A program made the position numbers and the translations under genes. A DNA stretch of 64,000 bases from Clostridiales bacterium Firm_04 (GTDB taxonomy: Bacteria; Bacillota; Clostridia; Oscillospirales; Ruminococcaceae). The notes under the pieces are model-generated. The model searched no databases. It had not been told where the DNA came from and saw only the letters and a list, made by a program, of their open reading frames with translations. Within the stretch, counting starts at the first letter, position 1. Each line of letters begins with the position of its first letter. The stretch is from assembly GCA_001603005.1 (NCBI GenBank), contig LVAJ01000030.1:62001-126000 (forward strand), written 5' to 3'. Positions 25,123 to 37,526 of the stretch are shown in pieces.

Positions 25123-26582
25123 TTTTCAGCACCTCCGTACAGCTTTCTGTTCTGGAAGCATTTGAACTTCGAGAGGGAGGTCAGCATCAGACGGGAAGCC
25201 AGAACGCCCATGATAAAGTTGAAGATAACACCGGTCAGCAGCGTGAAGCCGAAGGAGTAAATGGTACCCTCGGTCGAAACGCCGAACCATCTGAACAGGA
25301 ACGAAAGGATCTTTGCGAAGAAGCTGGACGACACACCGAACGCGCCCATCAGGATGATCGAAACGATGATAACGGTCATGTTGCCGTCGAGGATCGAGGT
25401 GAACGAACGCTTATATGCGGACTGCAGAGCGGAATCCAGCGATTTGCCGGTATTCAGCTCCTCCTTGATGCGCTCGCCGGTGATGATGTTACAGTCAACG
25501 CCCATACCGATCGCGAGGATGATACCTGCGATACCCGGAATGGTCAGCGTGTTGGAATCCTCAAAGCCGAACCAGCCGGAGATGACAGCCAGCGTACCGG
25601 CAACCTGTCCGAGCAGTGCAACTGCTGCGACAAAGCCCGGCAAACGGTAGAGGATCACCATGTAGATCATAATGAGGATCAGCGCGATGACGCCGGAGAT
25701 CATCATGATCTTGAGTGCGCCGGAGCCCATGCTCGGCGAAATGGTCTTGAAGGATTCGGTGGTCAGATTGAACGGAAGCGCACCGCCGTTGATCTTATCG
25801 GCAAGTGCCTTTGCGCCTTCGTAATCGAAGTTGCCCGTGATCTGTGCATGACCGTCCGTGATCGCCGCATTGACAGACGGATAGGAAATGCAGTTGGTAT
25901 CCATCCAGATCGAAATAACGTGATTGGAATTGGAGCCGTTGACGTCGAGATACTCGGAATCGCCGTTGTATGCAGCCTGTGTTGCCTCTGCAAACGCGGT
26001 CTTTCCGGAATCCTTCAGCACGAGCGAAACGCCGTAGTTGCCGGTCGTTCCGCCGGAGTTGTCTCTCTCCACGGAAACATATGCTTCCTCAACATCAGTA
26101 CCTTCGAGAATGACGTCACCGCCCGGAATGACGGTGGTCTCACCGCTGTCATCCACGACGGTATTGTAGGTAAAGCCCTTGCGGAACTGGAGCTTTGCCG
26201 TATCGCCGAGCTCCTTGACCGCAGCGGTCGGATCGAAGTCGGTTTCGCCGCTCTTCCACGGGAAACGCACGATCACCTTGTCATTGCTCTCGTCGGTATA
26301 CACCTCGTAATCGTTGATACCGAGCGTCACCAGACGGGATTTCATAACTTCTTCCACAGCCTCAAGCTGCTCTTTGGATGCATCGACGTCGTCCGCAGGA
26401 CCGAACGTAACATCGACACCGCCCTGAATATCAATGCCCAGACGAATGTCTTTCAGACCTTTGATATAGACGGTTGTCAGATCACCGTATTGATTTCTGA
26501 CGCCGAGCACGGTGGATGCCGCAAATGCAAGGATCAGAATAAACACGATGAAAAAGACGGATTTTTTGCTCTTCACTGCCAA
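25119..26582 (-). CDS. secD: protein translocase subunit SecD
   Basis: SecD is the larger partner of SecF. The 487-residue protein has an N-terminal membrane helix, DIRLGIDIQGGVDVTFGP, a large periplasmic-type P1 domain, then five helices with AIGMGVDCNIITGERIKEEL and FTSILDGNMTVIIV, the hallmark SecD loop. Start ATG with GGAGG nearby. A strong promoter lies 70 bases upstream. Confidence 0.97.
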   Translation of the reverse strand: MAVKSKKSVFFIVFILILAFAASTVLGVRNQYGDLTTVYIKGLKDIRLGIDIQGGVDVTFGPADDVDASKEQLEAVEEVMKSRLVTLGINDYEVYTDESNDKVIVRFPWKSGETDFDPTAAVKELGDTAKLQFRKGFTYNTVVDDSGETTVIPGGDVILEGTDVEEAYVSVERDNSGGTTGNYGVSLVLKDSGKTAFAEATQAAYNGDSEYLDVNGSNSNHVISIWMDTNCISYPSVNAAITDGHAQITGNFDYEGAKALADKINGGALPFNLTTESFKTISPSMGSGALKIMMISGVIALILIMIYMVILYRLPGFVAAVALLGQVAGTLAVISGWFGFEDSNTLTIPGIAGIILAIGMGVDCNIITGERIKEELNTGKSLDSALQSAYKRSFTSILDGNMTVIIVSIILMGAFGVSSSFFAKILSFLFRWFGVSTEGTIYSFGFTLLTGVIFNFIMGVLASRLMLTSLSKFKCFQNRKLYGGAEK

Positions 26583-26648
26583 GCCTCCTTGTTTGATGAA
26601 CTAATCGGGCATAGCAGTCGTTCTGACATATGCCGACAAGTAATTTTT

Positions 26649-26677
26649 ATTATAGTGCATTTCTGCACAATTGTCAA
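26649..26677 (-). promoter_or_regulatory. sigma-A promoter of secDF
   Basis: Perfect TTGACA and TATAAT with 17 bases between them on the minus strand, about 70 bases upstream of the secD ATG. Confidence 0.75.
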
Positions 26678-26731
26678 GGGATTCCGCAAATTTTTCGCAT
26701 ATTCCGGCGCATTGCGGAACAGTTTCCCTGC

Positions 26732-28165
26732 TTAAACAGTCAGCTCCACATCGGCAGCGGATTCCGCATTCTGCAGCACCGGCTGTACAAACTCGGCGAG
26801 GAACTCCTCGACCTGCTGCACGCTTCTGCCGATGTAATTTGCCGGATCCAGCTTGCTTTCGAGCTCCTCTGCGGTCACGCCGAAGATCGGATCATTGACG
26901 ATGCGCTCGCAGAGGTCATTTTTCAGTCCCTTCTGCTTGACCTCGGCACCTGCCGCCATCGAATGCACGCGGATATGCTCATGCAGCTCCTGACGGTCGC
27001 CGCCGGCTGCCGCAGCATCCATGATGACATTTTCGGTCGCCATGAACGGCAGCTCATTCATCACGCGCTGACGGATGACCGCCGGATACACGACCATGCC
27101 GCTCGTGACATTCATCATGATATTCAGGATCGCATCGGCTGCGAGAAAGCCCTCTGCAACGGCAATGCGCTTGTTCGCGGAATCGTCGAGCGTGCGCTCA
27201 AACCACTGGGTACCTGCGGTGAATGCCGGATTCAGCGTATCGGTGATGAGGTAGCGTGCCAGTGCGGTGATGCGCTCGCTGCGCATCGGGTTGCGCTTGT
27301 ACGCCATTGCCGAAGAACCGATCTGACCTGCTTCAAACGGCTCCTCCATTTCCTTGAACGACTGGAGCAGGCGCAGATCATTCGCGAATTTCATCGCGCT
27401 CTGCGCAATGCCGGAGAGCACATTCAACACCTGTGCATCCACCTTGCGGGAATAGGTCTGACCGGAAACCGGAACGACCGCATCCGCTGCAAAGCCCATT
27501 TCAACCGCGATTTTCTGCTCCATTGCACGGATCTTCGCGCCGTCGCCGCGGAACAGCTCCATGAAGGATGCCTGCGTACCGGTCGTACCCTTGGAGCCGA
27601 GCAGCTTCATTCTGCCGAGCTGGAAATCCAGTTCTTCGAGATCCATGAGCAGTTCATTCATCCAGAGCGTCGCGCGCTTGCCGACCGTTGTCAGCTGTGC
27701 GGGCTGGCAGTGGGTGTATGCCAGACAGGGCTGCGCCTTCCATTCCTCTGCAAATTTTGCAAGATTGCCGAGCACAGTGACGAGCTTTGTGCGGACAAGC
27801 TTCAGCGCATCGCGCATGATGATGATATCGGTATTGTCGCCGACATAGCAGGATGTTGCGCCGAGGTGAATGATGCCCTTTGCATTCGGGCAGCAGAGTC
27901 CGTAGGCATAGACATGGGACATGACATCGTGGCGGCATTCCTTTTCGCGCTTTGCTGCTGCTTCATAATCAATGTCATTGATATGCGCTTCCAGCTCCGC
28001 GACCTGCTCCGCCGTGACGTTCAGTCCCAGCTCATGCTCTGCTCTTGCCAGTGCCACCCAGAGGCGGCGCCATGTGGAAAACTTCTTGTCTGCGGAAAAG
28101 AGATACTGCATCTCCTTGCTCGCATAACGGGTACAAAACGGGGATTCATAGCTGTTGGTGCTCAT
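26732..28165 (-). CDS. purB: adenylosuccinate lyase
   Basis: PurB splits SAICAR and adenylosuccinate, releasing fumarate, in purine synthesis. The 477-residue protein has the fumarase-superfamily pieces LGATSCYVGDNTD, KGTTGTQASF and the signature GSSAMAYKRNPMRSE near residue 290. ATG 28165 is chosen because AGGAAAGC is upstream and the conserved N-terminus starts after it. It lies apart from the main purine operon, downstream of a 70-residue unknown protein. Confidence 0.96.
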   Translation of the reverse strand: MSTNSYESPFCTRYASKEMQYLFSADKKFSTWRRLWVALARAEHELGLNVTAEQVAELEAHINDIDYEAAAKREKECRHDVMSHVYAYGLCCPNAKGIIHLGATSCYVGDNTDIIIMRDALKLVRTKLVTVLGNLAKFAEEWKAQPCLAYTHCQPAQLTTVGKRATLWMNELLMDLEELDFQLGRMKLLGSKGTTGTQASFMELFRGDGAKIRAMEQKIAVEMGFAADAVVPVSGQTYSRKVDAQVLNVLSGIAQSAMKFANDLRLLQSFKEMEEPFEAGQIGSSAMAYKRNPMRSERITALARYLITDTLNPAFTAGTQWFERTLDDSANKRIAVAEGFLAADAILNIMMNVTSGMVVYPAVIRQRVMNELPFMATENVIMDAAAAGGDRQELHEHIRVHSMAAGAEVKQKGLKNDLCERIVNDPIFGVTAEELESKLDPANYIGRSVQQVEEFLAEFVQPVLQNAESAADVELTV

Positions 28166-28181
28166 AAAAAGCTTCCTTTCC

Positions 28182-28394
28182 TCAATAATTTGCAATCGAA
28201 AGACCGTTTGCAGTATGTCTCCACGAATAATGCCGCAGGATCCGTTTTTCTTCGGTATCCGCCAGCACAACATCCGCGCAGTTGCTGCACAGAACGGTGT
28301 ATTTCATCACCGCATCCGTGAATGCGTTATAATATTCCGTCTCCACTCTCGCGGATTTCTCCTTGACAGCGTAACAGAGCATATATCTGTCCAT
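28182..28394 (-). CDS. small uncharacterised protein, 70 residues
   Basis: MDRYMLCYAVKEKSARVETEYYNAFTDAVMKYTVLCSNCADVVL shows one CSNC pair and no signal peptide or membrane segment. The start has an AAAGGAG-like site upstream. It sits 33 bases after the SDR gene and 17 before purB on the same strand, so it is likely co-transcribed. No family recognised. Confidence 0.55.
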   Translation of the reverse strand: MDRYMLCYAVKEKSARVETEYYNAFTDAVMKYTVLCSNCADVVLADTEEKRILRHYSWRHTANGLSIANY

Positions 28395-28427
28395 ATCGGC
28401 ACTCCTTTTCTGCGTCTTTCATTCCGA

Positions 28428-29198
28428 TCAGATTGCCGGCATCACTCTGCCGCCCGATACCGGAATATAGGCACCGGTCGTAAAGGATGCGAGGGGCGAT
28501 GCGAAAAATGCACACATCTGCGCGATTTCCTCATCTGTTCCGCGGCGCCCGAGCGGCACCTGCTTTTCATATTCCGGCTGCGATTCGGTATGATCGCGGC
28601 GGTCGTTTTCGGTGATCGTCCAGCCCGGCGCGATCTGATTGACCGTGATCTTGTGCGGACCGAGCTCCTTTGCCAGCACGCGCACCACGCCGTCCAGTCC
28701 GCGCTTTGCCGCCGTATAGGCACCCCATGTCTCCTCGGGGTACGACGCAAGCTCCGAGCTGATGACAACGATGCGTCCGCCGTCGCCCTTCGCGATGATC
28801 TCCGGCACAAACGCCTGCACCATATGCACGGTCTGCATGACGCAGGACTGATACTGCCCCTCAAAGTCAATGACCGGCTGTTCCAGAACCGGCTTCTGCT
28901 CATACTGGATCACCGCATTGTGCACGAGAATATCCGGCACGCCCATGCGCTGCACGACCTCTGTTTTCATCCGCGCAATGTCCTCCGCAGAGGTGACATC
29001 CGCCTGCACGGTCATGACGCGGCGGCCGGTTTTTCTGCGCAGCTCGCCTGCGAGTGTTTCCGCCTCGTCCTTGCCGTGAAAATAGTGCAGAACCAGATCG
29101 GCACCGCAGTCCGCGAAGGTTCTTGCCATGACTCTCCCGAGCATGCCGGAAGCGCCTGTTATGACGGCAAGATGTCCGCGCAAATCAATGGTCAGCAT
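28428..29198 (-). CDS. SDR-family oxidoreductase (3-oxoacyl-ACP reductase-like)
   Basis: The 256-residue short-chain dehydrogenase has the NAD(P) loop ITGASGMLGRVMA near residues 12-24, the catalytic Ser in VVISSELAS, YTAAKRGLDG with the catalytic Tyr and Lys, and a C-terminal FTTGAYIPVSGGRVMPAI. This is the FabG-like pattern, but many SDRs share it and the substrate is open. The ATG at 29198 follows GGAGG. It is downstream of deoC and the phosphopantetheinyl transferase. Confidence 0.88.
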   Translation of the reverse strand: MLTIDLRGHLAVITGASGMLGRVMARTFADCGADLVLHYFHGKDEAETLAGELRRKTGRRVMTVQADVTSAEDIARMKTEVVQRMGVPDILVHNAVIQYEQKPVLEQPVIDFEGQYQSCVMQTVHMVQAFVPEIIAKGDGGRIVVISSELASYPEETWGAYTAAKRGLDGVVRVLAKELGPHKITVNQIAPGWTITENDRRDHTESQPEYEKQVPLGRRGTDEEIAQMCAFFASPLASFTTGAYIPVSGGRVMPAI

Positions 29199-29254
29199 AG
29201 AATAACCTCCAGTTTTCGTAGTATTCAGGTTGCGTTCTTTCTGATAACAATTCT

Positions 29255-29878
29255 TCAAACGGGAAACCGAATCACATCCGGATGCACAGGATCGTGCGGC
29301 ACGCAGAGCGAAATGACCGTCTGCCCGCCGAACATCAGCTGACAAAAATGCAGCCTGTCCGCATCCGGATGATGAAAAACAATATCGTCACAACTCCGGA
29401 TCGTGAATCCGAGCTTTGCAAAATCCAGCCCGATGCCTTCTCCGGTGTATTTTGCATAAGCTTCCTTCAACGTCCAGAACCGCGAAAATGCGAGATTTTT
29501 GTCCGCTGCATGCTGAATTTCCGCCGCTTCCTCCGCGGTACAGACCTTCGTCAGCAGCGAATCGCGGACTTTGCGCGGCGGCTCTGCATCCACGCCGAGC
29601 GGCACCCTGCCCGCAGCCGCGACCGCAAGCCCCTTGCAGTGCGAAATATTCACATGCAGAAAATCATGCAGCAGCTTTGGTTTTCCGAGTCCGGTGCGGT
29701 GAATGACCGCATGCCGCACACCGAAATCCTTTTCCAGTGCAGCGCCCAGCAGATCGAGCGCTGCAAAATGCGCCTGCCTGTGATTCTGCCGCCGCTCCGT
29801 ATCCGGAAGCGTTTCGGCATATACCCGAAACACAAGCATCTGCGTATTTTGATCGTATCCGGAGAGCAGCTCCGTCAT
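29255..29878 (-). CDS. 4'-phosphopantetheinyl transferase (Sfp-type)
   Basis: The 207-residue enzyme moves phosphopantetheine from CoA to a carrier-protein serine. It shows LGVDAEPPRKV with the Mg-binding Asp and Glu near residue 96, and FWTLKEAYAKYTGEGIG near residue 135, the two Sfp signatures. Sfp-type enzymes usually serve peptide or polyketide synthases, but no such genes are in this window, so the target may be the fatty-acid carrier protein. Its start overlaps the deoC stop by four bases. Confidence 0.88.
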   Translation of the reverse strand: MTELLSGYDQNTQMLVFRVYAETLPDTERRQNHRQAHFAALDLLGAALEKDFGVRHAVIHRTGLGKPKLLHDFLHVNISHCKGLAVAAAGRVPLGVDAEPPRKVRDSLLTKVCTAEEAAEIQHAADKNLAFSRFWTLKEAYAKYTGEGIGLDFAKLGFTIRSCDDIVFHHPDADRLHFCQLMFGGQTVISLCVPHDPVHPDVIRFPV

Positions 29879-30522
29879 GCTTCGTCAAAGAGGATCCGTG
29901 CCGCGCTGCATCCGATCCGGTCGCAGCCTGCATCGAGGAATGCCTCCATCTGCTCGCGCGTGCGGATCCCGCCCGCCGCCTTTATTTTAACCTGTTCGCC
30001 GATATGCTCTTTGAACAGTGCAATATCCTCCAACTGTGCGCCGGCACTGCCGAAGCCCGTCGAGGTCTTGATGTAATCCGCGCCCGCTTCCGTGACCAGC
30101 TTACAGCAGCGGATCTTTTCGTCATCCGTCAGGCAGCAGGTCTCGATGATGACCTTGAGGATCTGGTCGGCACAAGCCTTCCGCACCGCTTTGATCTCGT
30201 CGAGCATCACATCATCTTCGCCGTTTTTCAGCGCAGATACGTTGATTACCATGTCGATCTCGTCAGCGCCGTCCGAGACTGCATCGGCTGCCTCAAATGC
30301 CTTGACCGCTGCCGGCTGATAGCCGAGCGGAAAGCCGATCACCGTGCAGACATTCAGCGCCGGAAACTGCGATTTCGCGCGCTTTACGTAGTAGGACGGG
30401 ATGCAGACGGATGCCGTGTGATAGCGCAGCGCTTCTTCGCAGATCTGTGCAACATCCTCCCATTTTGCATCCTGTTTCAGAACCGTGTGGTCAATGTGAG
30501 AAAGAATTTCCGCATTTGTCAT
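29875..30522 (-). CDS. deoC: deoxyribose-phosphate aldolase
   Basis: DeoC splits 2-deoxyribose 5-phosphate into glyceraldehyde 3-phosphate and acetaldehyde. The 215 residues contain IDHTVLKQDAKWEDV, CTVIGFPLGYQ, DEIDMVINVSALKNG and the Schiff-base lysine in VIIETCCL and GADYIKTSTGFGSAG. KAAGGIRTREQMEAF is the phosphate-binding end of the barrel. Length and motifs are typical. Confidence 0.95.
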   Translation of the reverse strand: MTNAEILSHIDHTVLKQDAKWEDVAQICEEALRYHTASVCIPSYYVKRAKSQFPALNVCTVIGFPLGYQPAAVKAFEAADAVSDGADEIDMVINVSALKNGEDDVMLDEIKAVRKACADQILKVIIETCCLTDDEKIRCCKLVTEAGADYIKTSTGFGSAGAQLEDIALFKEHIGEQVKIKAAGGIRTREQMEAFLDAGCDRIGCSAARILFDEA

Positions 30523-30527
30523 TGCAT

Positions 30528-30941
30528 TTACCTCTTTTCGTCGTGGTACATCATGGTTCTTGCGGCGCCCGTCACAAAGGTAACGAGTGCCCCCAGCAGC
30601 ACCTCAATGATCGCGGTGCAGCCTGCGAGTCCGGAGATGAATCTGCTGCTTAAAATGGATGCATCTCTTTCGCTGCGCAGTATCAATATGATATACGCCG
30701 CGATCAGAAGCACATTTTGCAGCAGATACGGCAAAAAATCCTTTGCAAACACACGGATGCTGTTCCGTTTTGCCATGAAAAGATCCATTTGCCAGAAAGA
30801 CAGCGCGAAATCTGCCAGCTGCATGATCAGCAATTCCGTCAGATAAAATCCGGCGCCGTGATATCCGTGCCCAGCTGTGAAATACAAGCTCAGATGCAGC
30901 GGAAATATCAGCAGAATCGCACATTTCTTGATTTTTTTCAT
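30528..30941 (-). CDS. uncharacterised membrane protein, 137 residues
   Basis: About four hydrophobic segments are seen (residues about 7-23, 33-53, 72-92, 104-124), with polar ends, including positively charged N- and C-termini. No catalytic or ligand motif is evident and no family is recognised. It is seven bases after gyrA and five before deoC, so it is probably transcribed with both. Confidence 0.65.
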   Translation of the reverse strand: MKKIKKCAILLIFPLHLSLYFTAGHGYHGAGFYLTELLIMQLADFALSFWQMDLFMAKRNSIRVFAKDFLPYLLQNVLLIAAYIILILRSERDASILSSRFISGLAGCTAIIEVLLGALVTFVTGAARTMMYHDEKR

Positions 30942-30947
30942 CGTAAA

Positions 30948-33626
30948 TTATTCATCCGCTCCGGAATCTTCTTCCTCTGCTTCATCATCCGGCTCCGCGG
31001 GATCCTCCGGCAGCGCAGCCTCCGCGGATTCCTCCGCAGCCGCTTCCGCCTCCTGTGCCTTCAGCTCGTCCTCGGAGAGCTGCTCGACCTCTGTGATCTC
31101 CGCGTCATCCTCATGCTCGGTGCGCGTGAAGGACATGACCTTGCCCTCCTCGGAAACGCGCATCACGCGAACGCCCTTTGCGATTCTGCCCATGATGCGG
31201 ATATCGCTCGTGCGGATGCGGATGATGATGCCGTCACTCGAAATCATCATAATATCGTCGGTTTCGTCAACGACCTTGATGCCGCAGACCTTGCCGCGCT
31301 CGTCATCCGGCTTGTAGTTCGTGATGCCGAAGCCGCCGCGCTTGCGGAGCGGATAGCTTTCGATCTCCGAGCGCTTGCCGAAGCCCTTTTCCGTGACGGT
31401 CAGCAGTGTTGCGCCCTCGCGGACACGCGCCATTGACACGATCTCGTCGTCGCCGCGCAGCTTCATGATGCGGACGCCGTGTGCGCTTCTGCCCTGCGGA
31501 CGGATGCAGGTCTCCGTGGTGCGGATCGCCATGCCGTCGCGCGTTGCGACAAACAGCTGATCGTCGCCGCCCGTCATGCGGACGCCTGCGATCTCGTCGC
31601 CTTCCTCCAGCTTGATCGCGATCAAGCCGTTTTTGCGGACATTTTTGTATGCCGGCAGCGGCGTGCGCTTGATCTTGCCGTTTTTCGTGACGATCACGAT
31701 GAAGCTTTCGTCATTGAACTCGCTGACCTTCATCATTGCCGCGATCTTTTCATTTTCAGCAAGCGGCAGCATATTGACAATGTTCGTGCCCTTGGAATCC
31801 TTGCCGCCCATTGCAATTTCGTAGCATTTCAGGTCGAACATGATGCCGCGGTTCGTGAAGAACAGCACATGGTCGTGGCTCGATGCAACGAACATTTCGG
31901 ACGCGAAATCCTCCTCGCGCTGCTTCATGCCGGTGACGCCTCTGCCGCCGCGCCGCTGCGATTTGTACACAGCGAGCGGAACGCGCTTGATGTAACCGAA
32001 ATTCGTATAGGTCACGACGCAGTCCTCAACGGGGATCAGATCCTCGATATCCATTTCGCCGCTGACACTCTCGATCGCCGTCCGGCGCTCATCGCCGAAT
32101 TTGCCGCGGATCTCCTCAAGATCGTCGCGGATGATGCCGAGCACGCGCTCCTTATGTGCAAGAATATCACGCAGATCGTTGATTTTTGCACAGAGCGTCA
32201 GAACTTCGCTGAGAATTTTGTCGCGTTCCAGACCGGTCAGCTGACCGAGGCGCATCTGCACGATCGCATCTGCCTGCGCATCGGAAAGACCGATCGTCGG
32301 GTAATCCTTTTCAGAGGGATCGACTGCCGCGCCCATTGCCTCGCGGTATGCCGGATCTTCCAGCAGCGTATGCAGATCGACCTCGGCAAAGCGCTCGATC
32401 AGGCGCTGTTTGCCTTCGGGAATCGTCTTGGATGTGCGCAGGATCTCCACGACCTCATCGATGAAGTCCAGCGCGACCACGAATCCCTGCAGAATATGCG
32501 CACGTTCGCGCGCCTTGCGCAGATCGAACCGGCATGCACGCTGCACGACGTCGATCTGATGATTCAGATAATGCTCCAGGATCTCCTTGAGAGAGAGCTC
32601 CTTCGGGATGCCGTTGACCAGCGCAAGATTGATGACGCCGTAGGTATCCTGAAGCTGGGTATAGCGGAACAGCTGATTGAGGATCAGGTTCGCATTTGCG
32701 TCTTTTTTCAGCTCAATGCAGATGCGGAGTCCCTGCCGGTCGGATTCGTCGCGGATATCGTGGATGCCCTCGACGCGCTTCTCCTTTGCCAGCTCCGCGA
32801 TCGACTTGATGAGCTCCGCCTTGTTGACCATGTACGGGATCTCCGTGACGATGATGCACTGACGGTTCTTGATCTCGACGATCTCGGTCTTGGAGCGGAC
32901 AGTCAGCTTGCCCCTGCCGGTCGCATAGGCGGCGCGGAGTCCCGCTCTGCCCATGATGATGCCGCCGGTCGGGAAGTCCGGTCCCTTGATGAAGGTCATC
33001 AGCTGTTCAAGCGTTGCATCCGGATTTTCGATCAGGTAATCGAGTCCGTCAATGACCTCGCCGAGATTGTGCGGCGGAATATGCGACGCCATGCCGACCG
33101 CGATGCCTTCCGAGCCGTTGACCAGCAGATTCGGGAATCTTGCCGGCAGAACCGCAGGCTCTTTCAGACGGTCATCGTAGTTCGACTGGAAATTGACTGT
33201 TTCCTTCTGGATATCCGTCAGCATATTGACGGACATTTTCGTCATTTTTGCTTCGGTATAACGGTAAGCAGCAGGCGGATCGCCGTCCACGGAGCCGAAG
33301 TTTCCGTGACCGTCAACCAGCGGATACCGCATCGAAAAGCTCTGTGCCAGACGCACCAATGCCATGTAAACGGAAGCGTCACCGTGCGGGTGATACTCAC
33401 CGAGCACGGAACCGACGATGTCCGCGCACTTACGGTACGGCTTTTCCGGCGTCAGGCTTTTCTCAAAGAGCGTATACAGGATGCGGCGGTGCACCGGTTT
33501 CAGACCGTCCCGCACATCCGGCAGCGCACGGGATGTGATAACGGACATCGAATAGGCTAGGAACGATGACCGCATCTCCTCCTCGATGTCGCGGTGAATC
33601 ATAACAGCATTGCTTGTGTCGTACAA
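30948..33626 (-). CDS. gyrA: DNA gyrase subunit A
   Basis: GyrA cuts and rejoins DNA in the gyrase tetramer that introduces negative supercoils. The 892-residue protein has [21 protein letters not shown] (residues about 32-52), the catalytic Tyr123 in YRYTEAKM, and the GyrA-specific C-terminal wheel with the [10 protein letters not shown] GyrA box near residue 560. The tail is very acidic, ending EEEDSGADE. At the quinolone-contact positions it reads [10 protein letters not shown], with Ala84 and Met88 where E. coli has Ser83 and Asp87. It follows gyrB but two YcxB-like genes are inserted between them. Confidence 0.97.
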   Translation of the reverse strand: MYDTSNAVMIHRDIEEEMRSSFLAYSMSVITSRALPDVRDGLKPVHRRILYTLFEKSLTPEKPYRKCADIVGSVLGEYHPHGDASVYMALVRLAQSFSMRYPLVDGHGNFGSVDGDPPAAYRYTEAKMTKMSVNMLTDIQKETVNFQSNYDDRLKEPAVLPARFPNLLVNGSEGIAVGMASHIPPHNLGEVIDGLDYLIENPDATLEQLMTFIKGPDFPTGGIIMGRAGLRAAYATGRGKLTVRSKTEIVEIKNRQCIIVTEIPYMVNKAELIKSIAELAKEKRVEGIHDIRDESDRQGLRICIELKKDANANLILNQLFRYTQLQDTYGVINLALVNGIPKELSLKEILEHYLNHQIDVVQRACRFDLRKARERAHILQGFVVALDFIDEVVEILRTSKTIPEGKQRLIERFAEVDLHTLLEDPAYREAMGAAVDPSEKDYPTIGLSDAQADAIVQMRLGQLTGLERDKILSEVLTLCAKINDLRDILAHKERVLGIIRDDLEEIRGKFGDERRTAIESVSGEMDIEDLIPVEDCVVTYTNFGYIKRVPLAVYKSQRRGGRGVTGMKQREEDFASEMFVASSHDHVLFFTNRGIMFDLKCYEIAMGGKDSKGTNIVNMLPLAENEKIAAMMKVSEFNDESFIVIVTKNGKIKRTPLPAYKNVRKNGLIAIKLEEGDEIAGVRMTGGDDQLFVATRDGMAIRTTETCIRPQGRSAHGVRIMKLRGDDEIVSMARVREGATLLTVTEKGFGKRSEIESYPLRKRGGFGITNYKPDDERGKVCGIKVVDETDDIMMISSDGIIIRIRTSDIRIMGRIAKGVRVMRVSEEGKVMSFTRTEHEDDAEITEVEQLSEDELKAQEAEAAAEESAEAALPEDPAEPDDEAEEEDSGADE

Positions 33627-33680
33627 GGCGATTGCCTCCTTCTTGTATGGATATCAGCAGCAAAAGCGTGATTTTCGCGG

Positions 33681-34337
33681 TTATTCCGGTTTCTGATCGG
33701 GTTCGATCCGGAACAGCTTCCGCAGCTGTAAAATTTCGTCCTCGGAAAAATCCTTTTTCGGGATCACATAAAAATTCTGCTTGACGATATATGCCATGAA
33801 ATAATCCGGATATTCCAGCAGCTTCAATCCCATGCCGAACGGGATCTCCGTCGGCGGAACCGGTTCCCGCTCTGCGGGTTCTTCCGGAAAGAGCTGTTGA
33901 AAGCCGTTTTCCGTCTGCTCTGCGGATGCATCCGGCTCGAAATCCAACGCGATCTCCGGCTCTGGTTTTTCCGCTGTTTCAGGCTCCGGCGCATCCATTG
34001 TCCGGATCAGCAGTCCCTCGTCATAGACCGAAAGCTCGTAGGTATCCTGCTCGACATCTTTCAGCGCGTCATGCACCGCACGGCGCAGCTTGAATGTCCG
34101 GTACCAGCGGATCAGCACGATCGCAATGCAGACAACGATCAGCAGATACGCGATTGTCTGCGTGGAATCCTTGATCGCAGCATGCACATAGACACCCGCG
34201 ATCACAAGCAGAACCGCCGTCAGCAGCAGATTCTGCGGATAGACGAATTTTTTCTGGAATCGGAGAAATGCATCGTCATACATGGCAAGAGGAATGTGAT
34301 AGCTGCGTTTCAGGAGCGGTTTTCCGGTTTTATTCAT
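33681..34337 (-). CDS. YcxB-like membrane protein
   Basis: The 218-residue protein starts MNKTGKPLLKRSYHIPLAMYDDAFLRFQKKF from the ATG at 34337, which overlaps the upstream stop by eight bases. Two close membrane segments (about 40-60 and 66-85) separate a short N-terminal part from a cytoplasmic C-terminal domain carrying an acidic linker and MGLKLLEYPDYFMAYIVKQNFYVIPKKDFSEDE, typical of the YcxB C-terminal domain. Function of the family is unknown. It is a likely paralogue of the next gene. Confidence 0.72.
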   Translation of the reverse strand: MNKTGKPLLKRSYHIPLAMYDDAFLRFQKKFVYPQNLLLTAVLLVIAGVYVHAAIKDSTQTIAYLLIVVCIAIVLIRWYRTFKLRRAVHDALKDVEQDTYELSVYDEGLLIRTMDAPEPETAEKPEPEIALDFEPDASAEQTENGFQQLFPEEPAEREPVPPTEIPFGMGLKLLEYPDYFMAYIVKQNFYVIPKKDFSEDEILQLRKLFRIEPDQKPE

Positions 34338-35211
34338 TCTCTGTTTCCTCCGCTTCCGCTGCTTCGGTCTCGGCAGCTTCCTCCGCGATGATGCGTTCCC
34401 ATTCACCGTCTACATCCAGCTCCGGCACATCGACGATCTCCGTATGCGCCTGTTCGAGCTCTGCATCCTCCTCGGCATCCAGCTCCTCAAGCGCTTCCTC
34501 CTGCTCCTCGGTCATGTCCACGCGGTTGCCGTCCGCATCGTAAAGATGCAGCTTCTTCGCGCCGTAATACCGGTCGCATGCCGCAGCGGTCAGCGAGGTT
34601 TCCTCCGGATCCGTTTCCGGTTCGTCCTCACCGAGCATCGAGTTCATTTCCAGCAGGCGATAGCCGCCGGAACAGCGCTCCTTTGCAAATTCCTGCAAAT
34701 CGGCAAGCTCCTGCTTTTTCAGCGCGCGCTTGGGCACATACAAAAACTGATCGGTGATCCTGCCCTGCGCGAACAGAAATCCGCGCTCGTTTTCGTAAGC
34801 CTTGATGCCGACGGTTGAAAGCTTGGTCGTTGCCTCCGCAAGCTCCTCCTCGTCCATGGATTCCGCTTCGTTTTCCTCGAAAATTTCGAGCACCGTGATG
34901 CTGTGCGGGAAAAAGCTCATCTCCCGCCATTCGCCGAACTGCAGCTTGTTGTTCGCAAGAAATTTCCGGTTGACCGGAACCATCCAGTAGGAGACCGCGA
35001 CGATCAGGCAGCCCGCTGCAAAGAATCCGAATGTCATATTCCGCAGAACCAGCATCAGCACAAGGCAGACTGCGCCGAGAACCGCACAGGTCATCAGCCC
35101 GATCCGCTTGTCTTTTCCGCGCTCGGTTTCCATGTAGATCTTGAATACATCCTCGAAATCACGGTCATTCAGCTTGCTCCGGACCGTCAGGAGTTTTTCT
35201 TCCTTTGCCAT
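34330..35211 (-). CDS. YcxB-like membrane protein, acidic C-terminus
   Basis: This 293-residue protein has two membrane helices near residues 38-80 and a YcxB-like region with ITDQFLYVPKRALKKQELADLQEFAKERC, which resembles its neighbour's VIPKKDF motif. The C-terminal 80 residues are highly acidic (EEQEEALEELDAEEDAELEQ). It lies 43 bases after gyrB and overlaps the following gene by eight. Function unknown. Confidence 0.72.
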   Translation of the reverse strand: MAKEEKLLTVRSKLNDRDFEDVFKIYMETERGKDKRIGLMTCAVLGAVCLVLMLVLRNMTFGFFAAGCLIVAVSYWMVPVNRKFLANNKLQFGEWREMSFFPHSITVLEIFEENEAESMDEEELAEATTKLSTVGIKAYENERGFLFAQGRITDQFLYVPKRALKKQELADLQEFAKERCSGGYRLLEMNSMLGEDEPETDPEETSLTAAACDRYYGAKKLHLYDADGNRVDMTEEQEEALEELDAEEDAELEQAHTEIVDVPELDVDGEWERIIAEEAAETEAAEAEETENE

Positions 35212-35254
35212 TGTTCTGCTTCCTTTACCGAATCATGTTTCTCTGTTGAAAAGA

Positions 35255-37511
<2,257 letters not shown>

Positions 37512-37526
37512 GCAAGCCTCCGCAAG

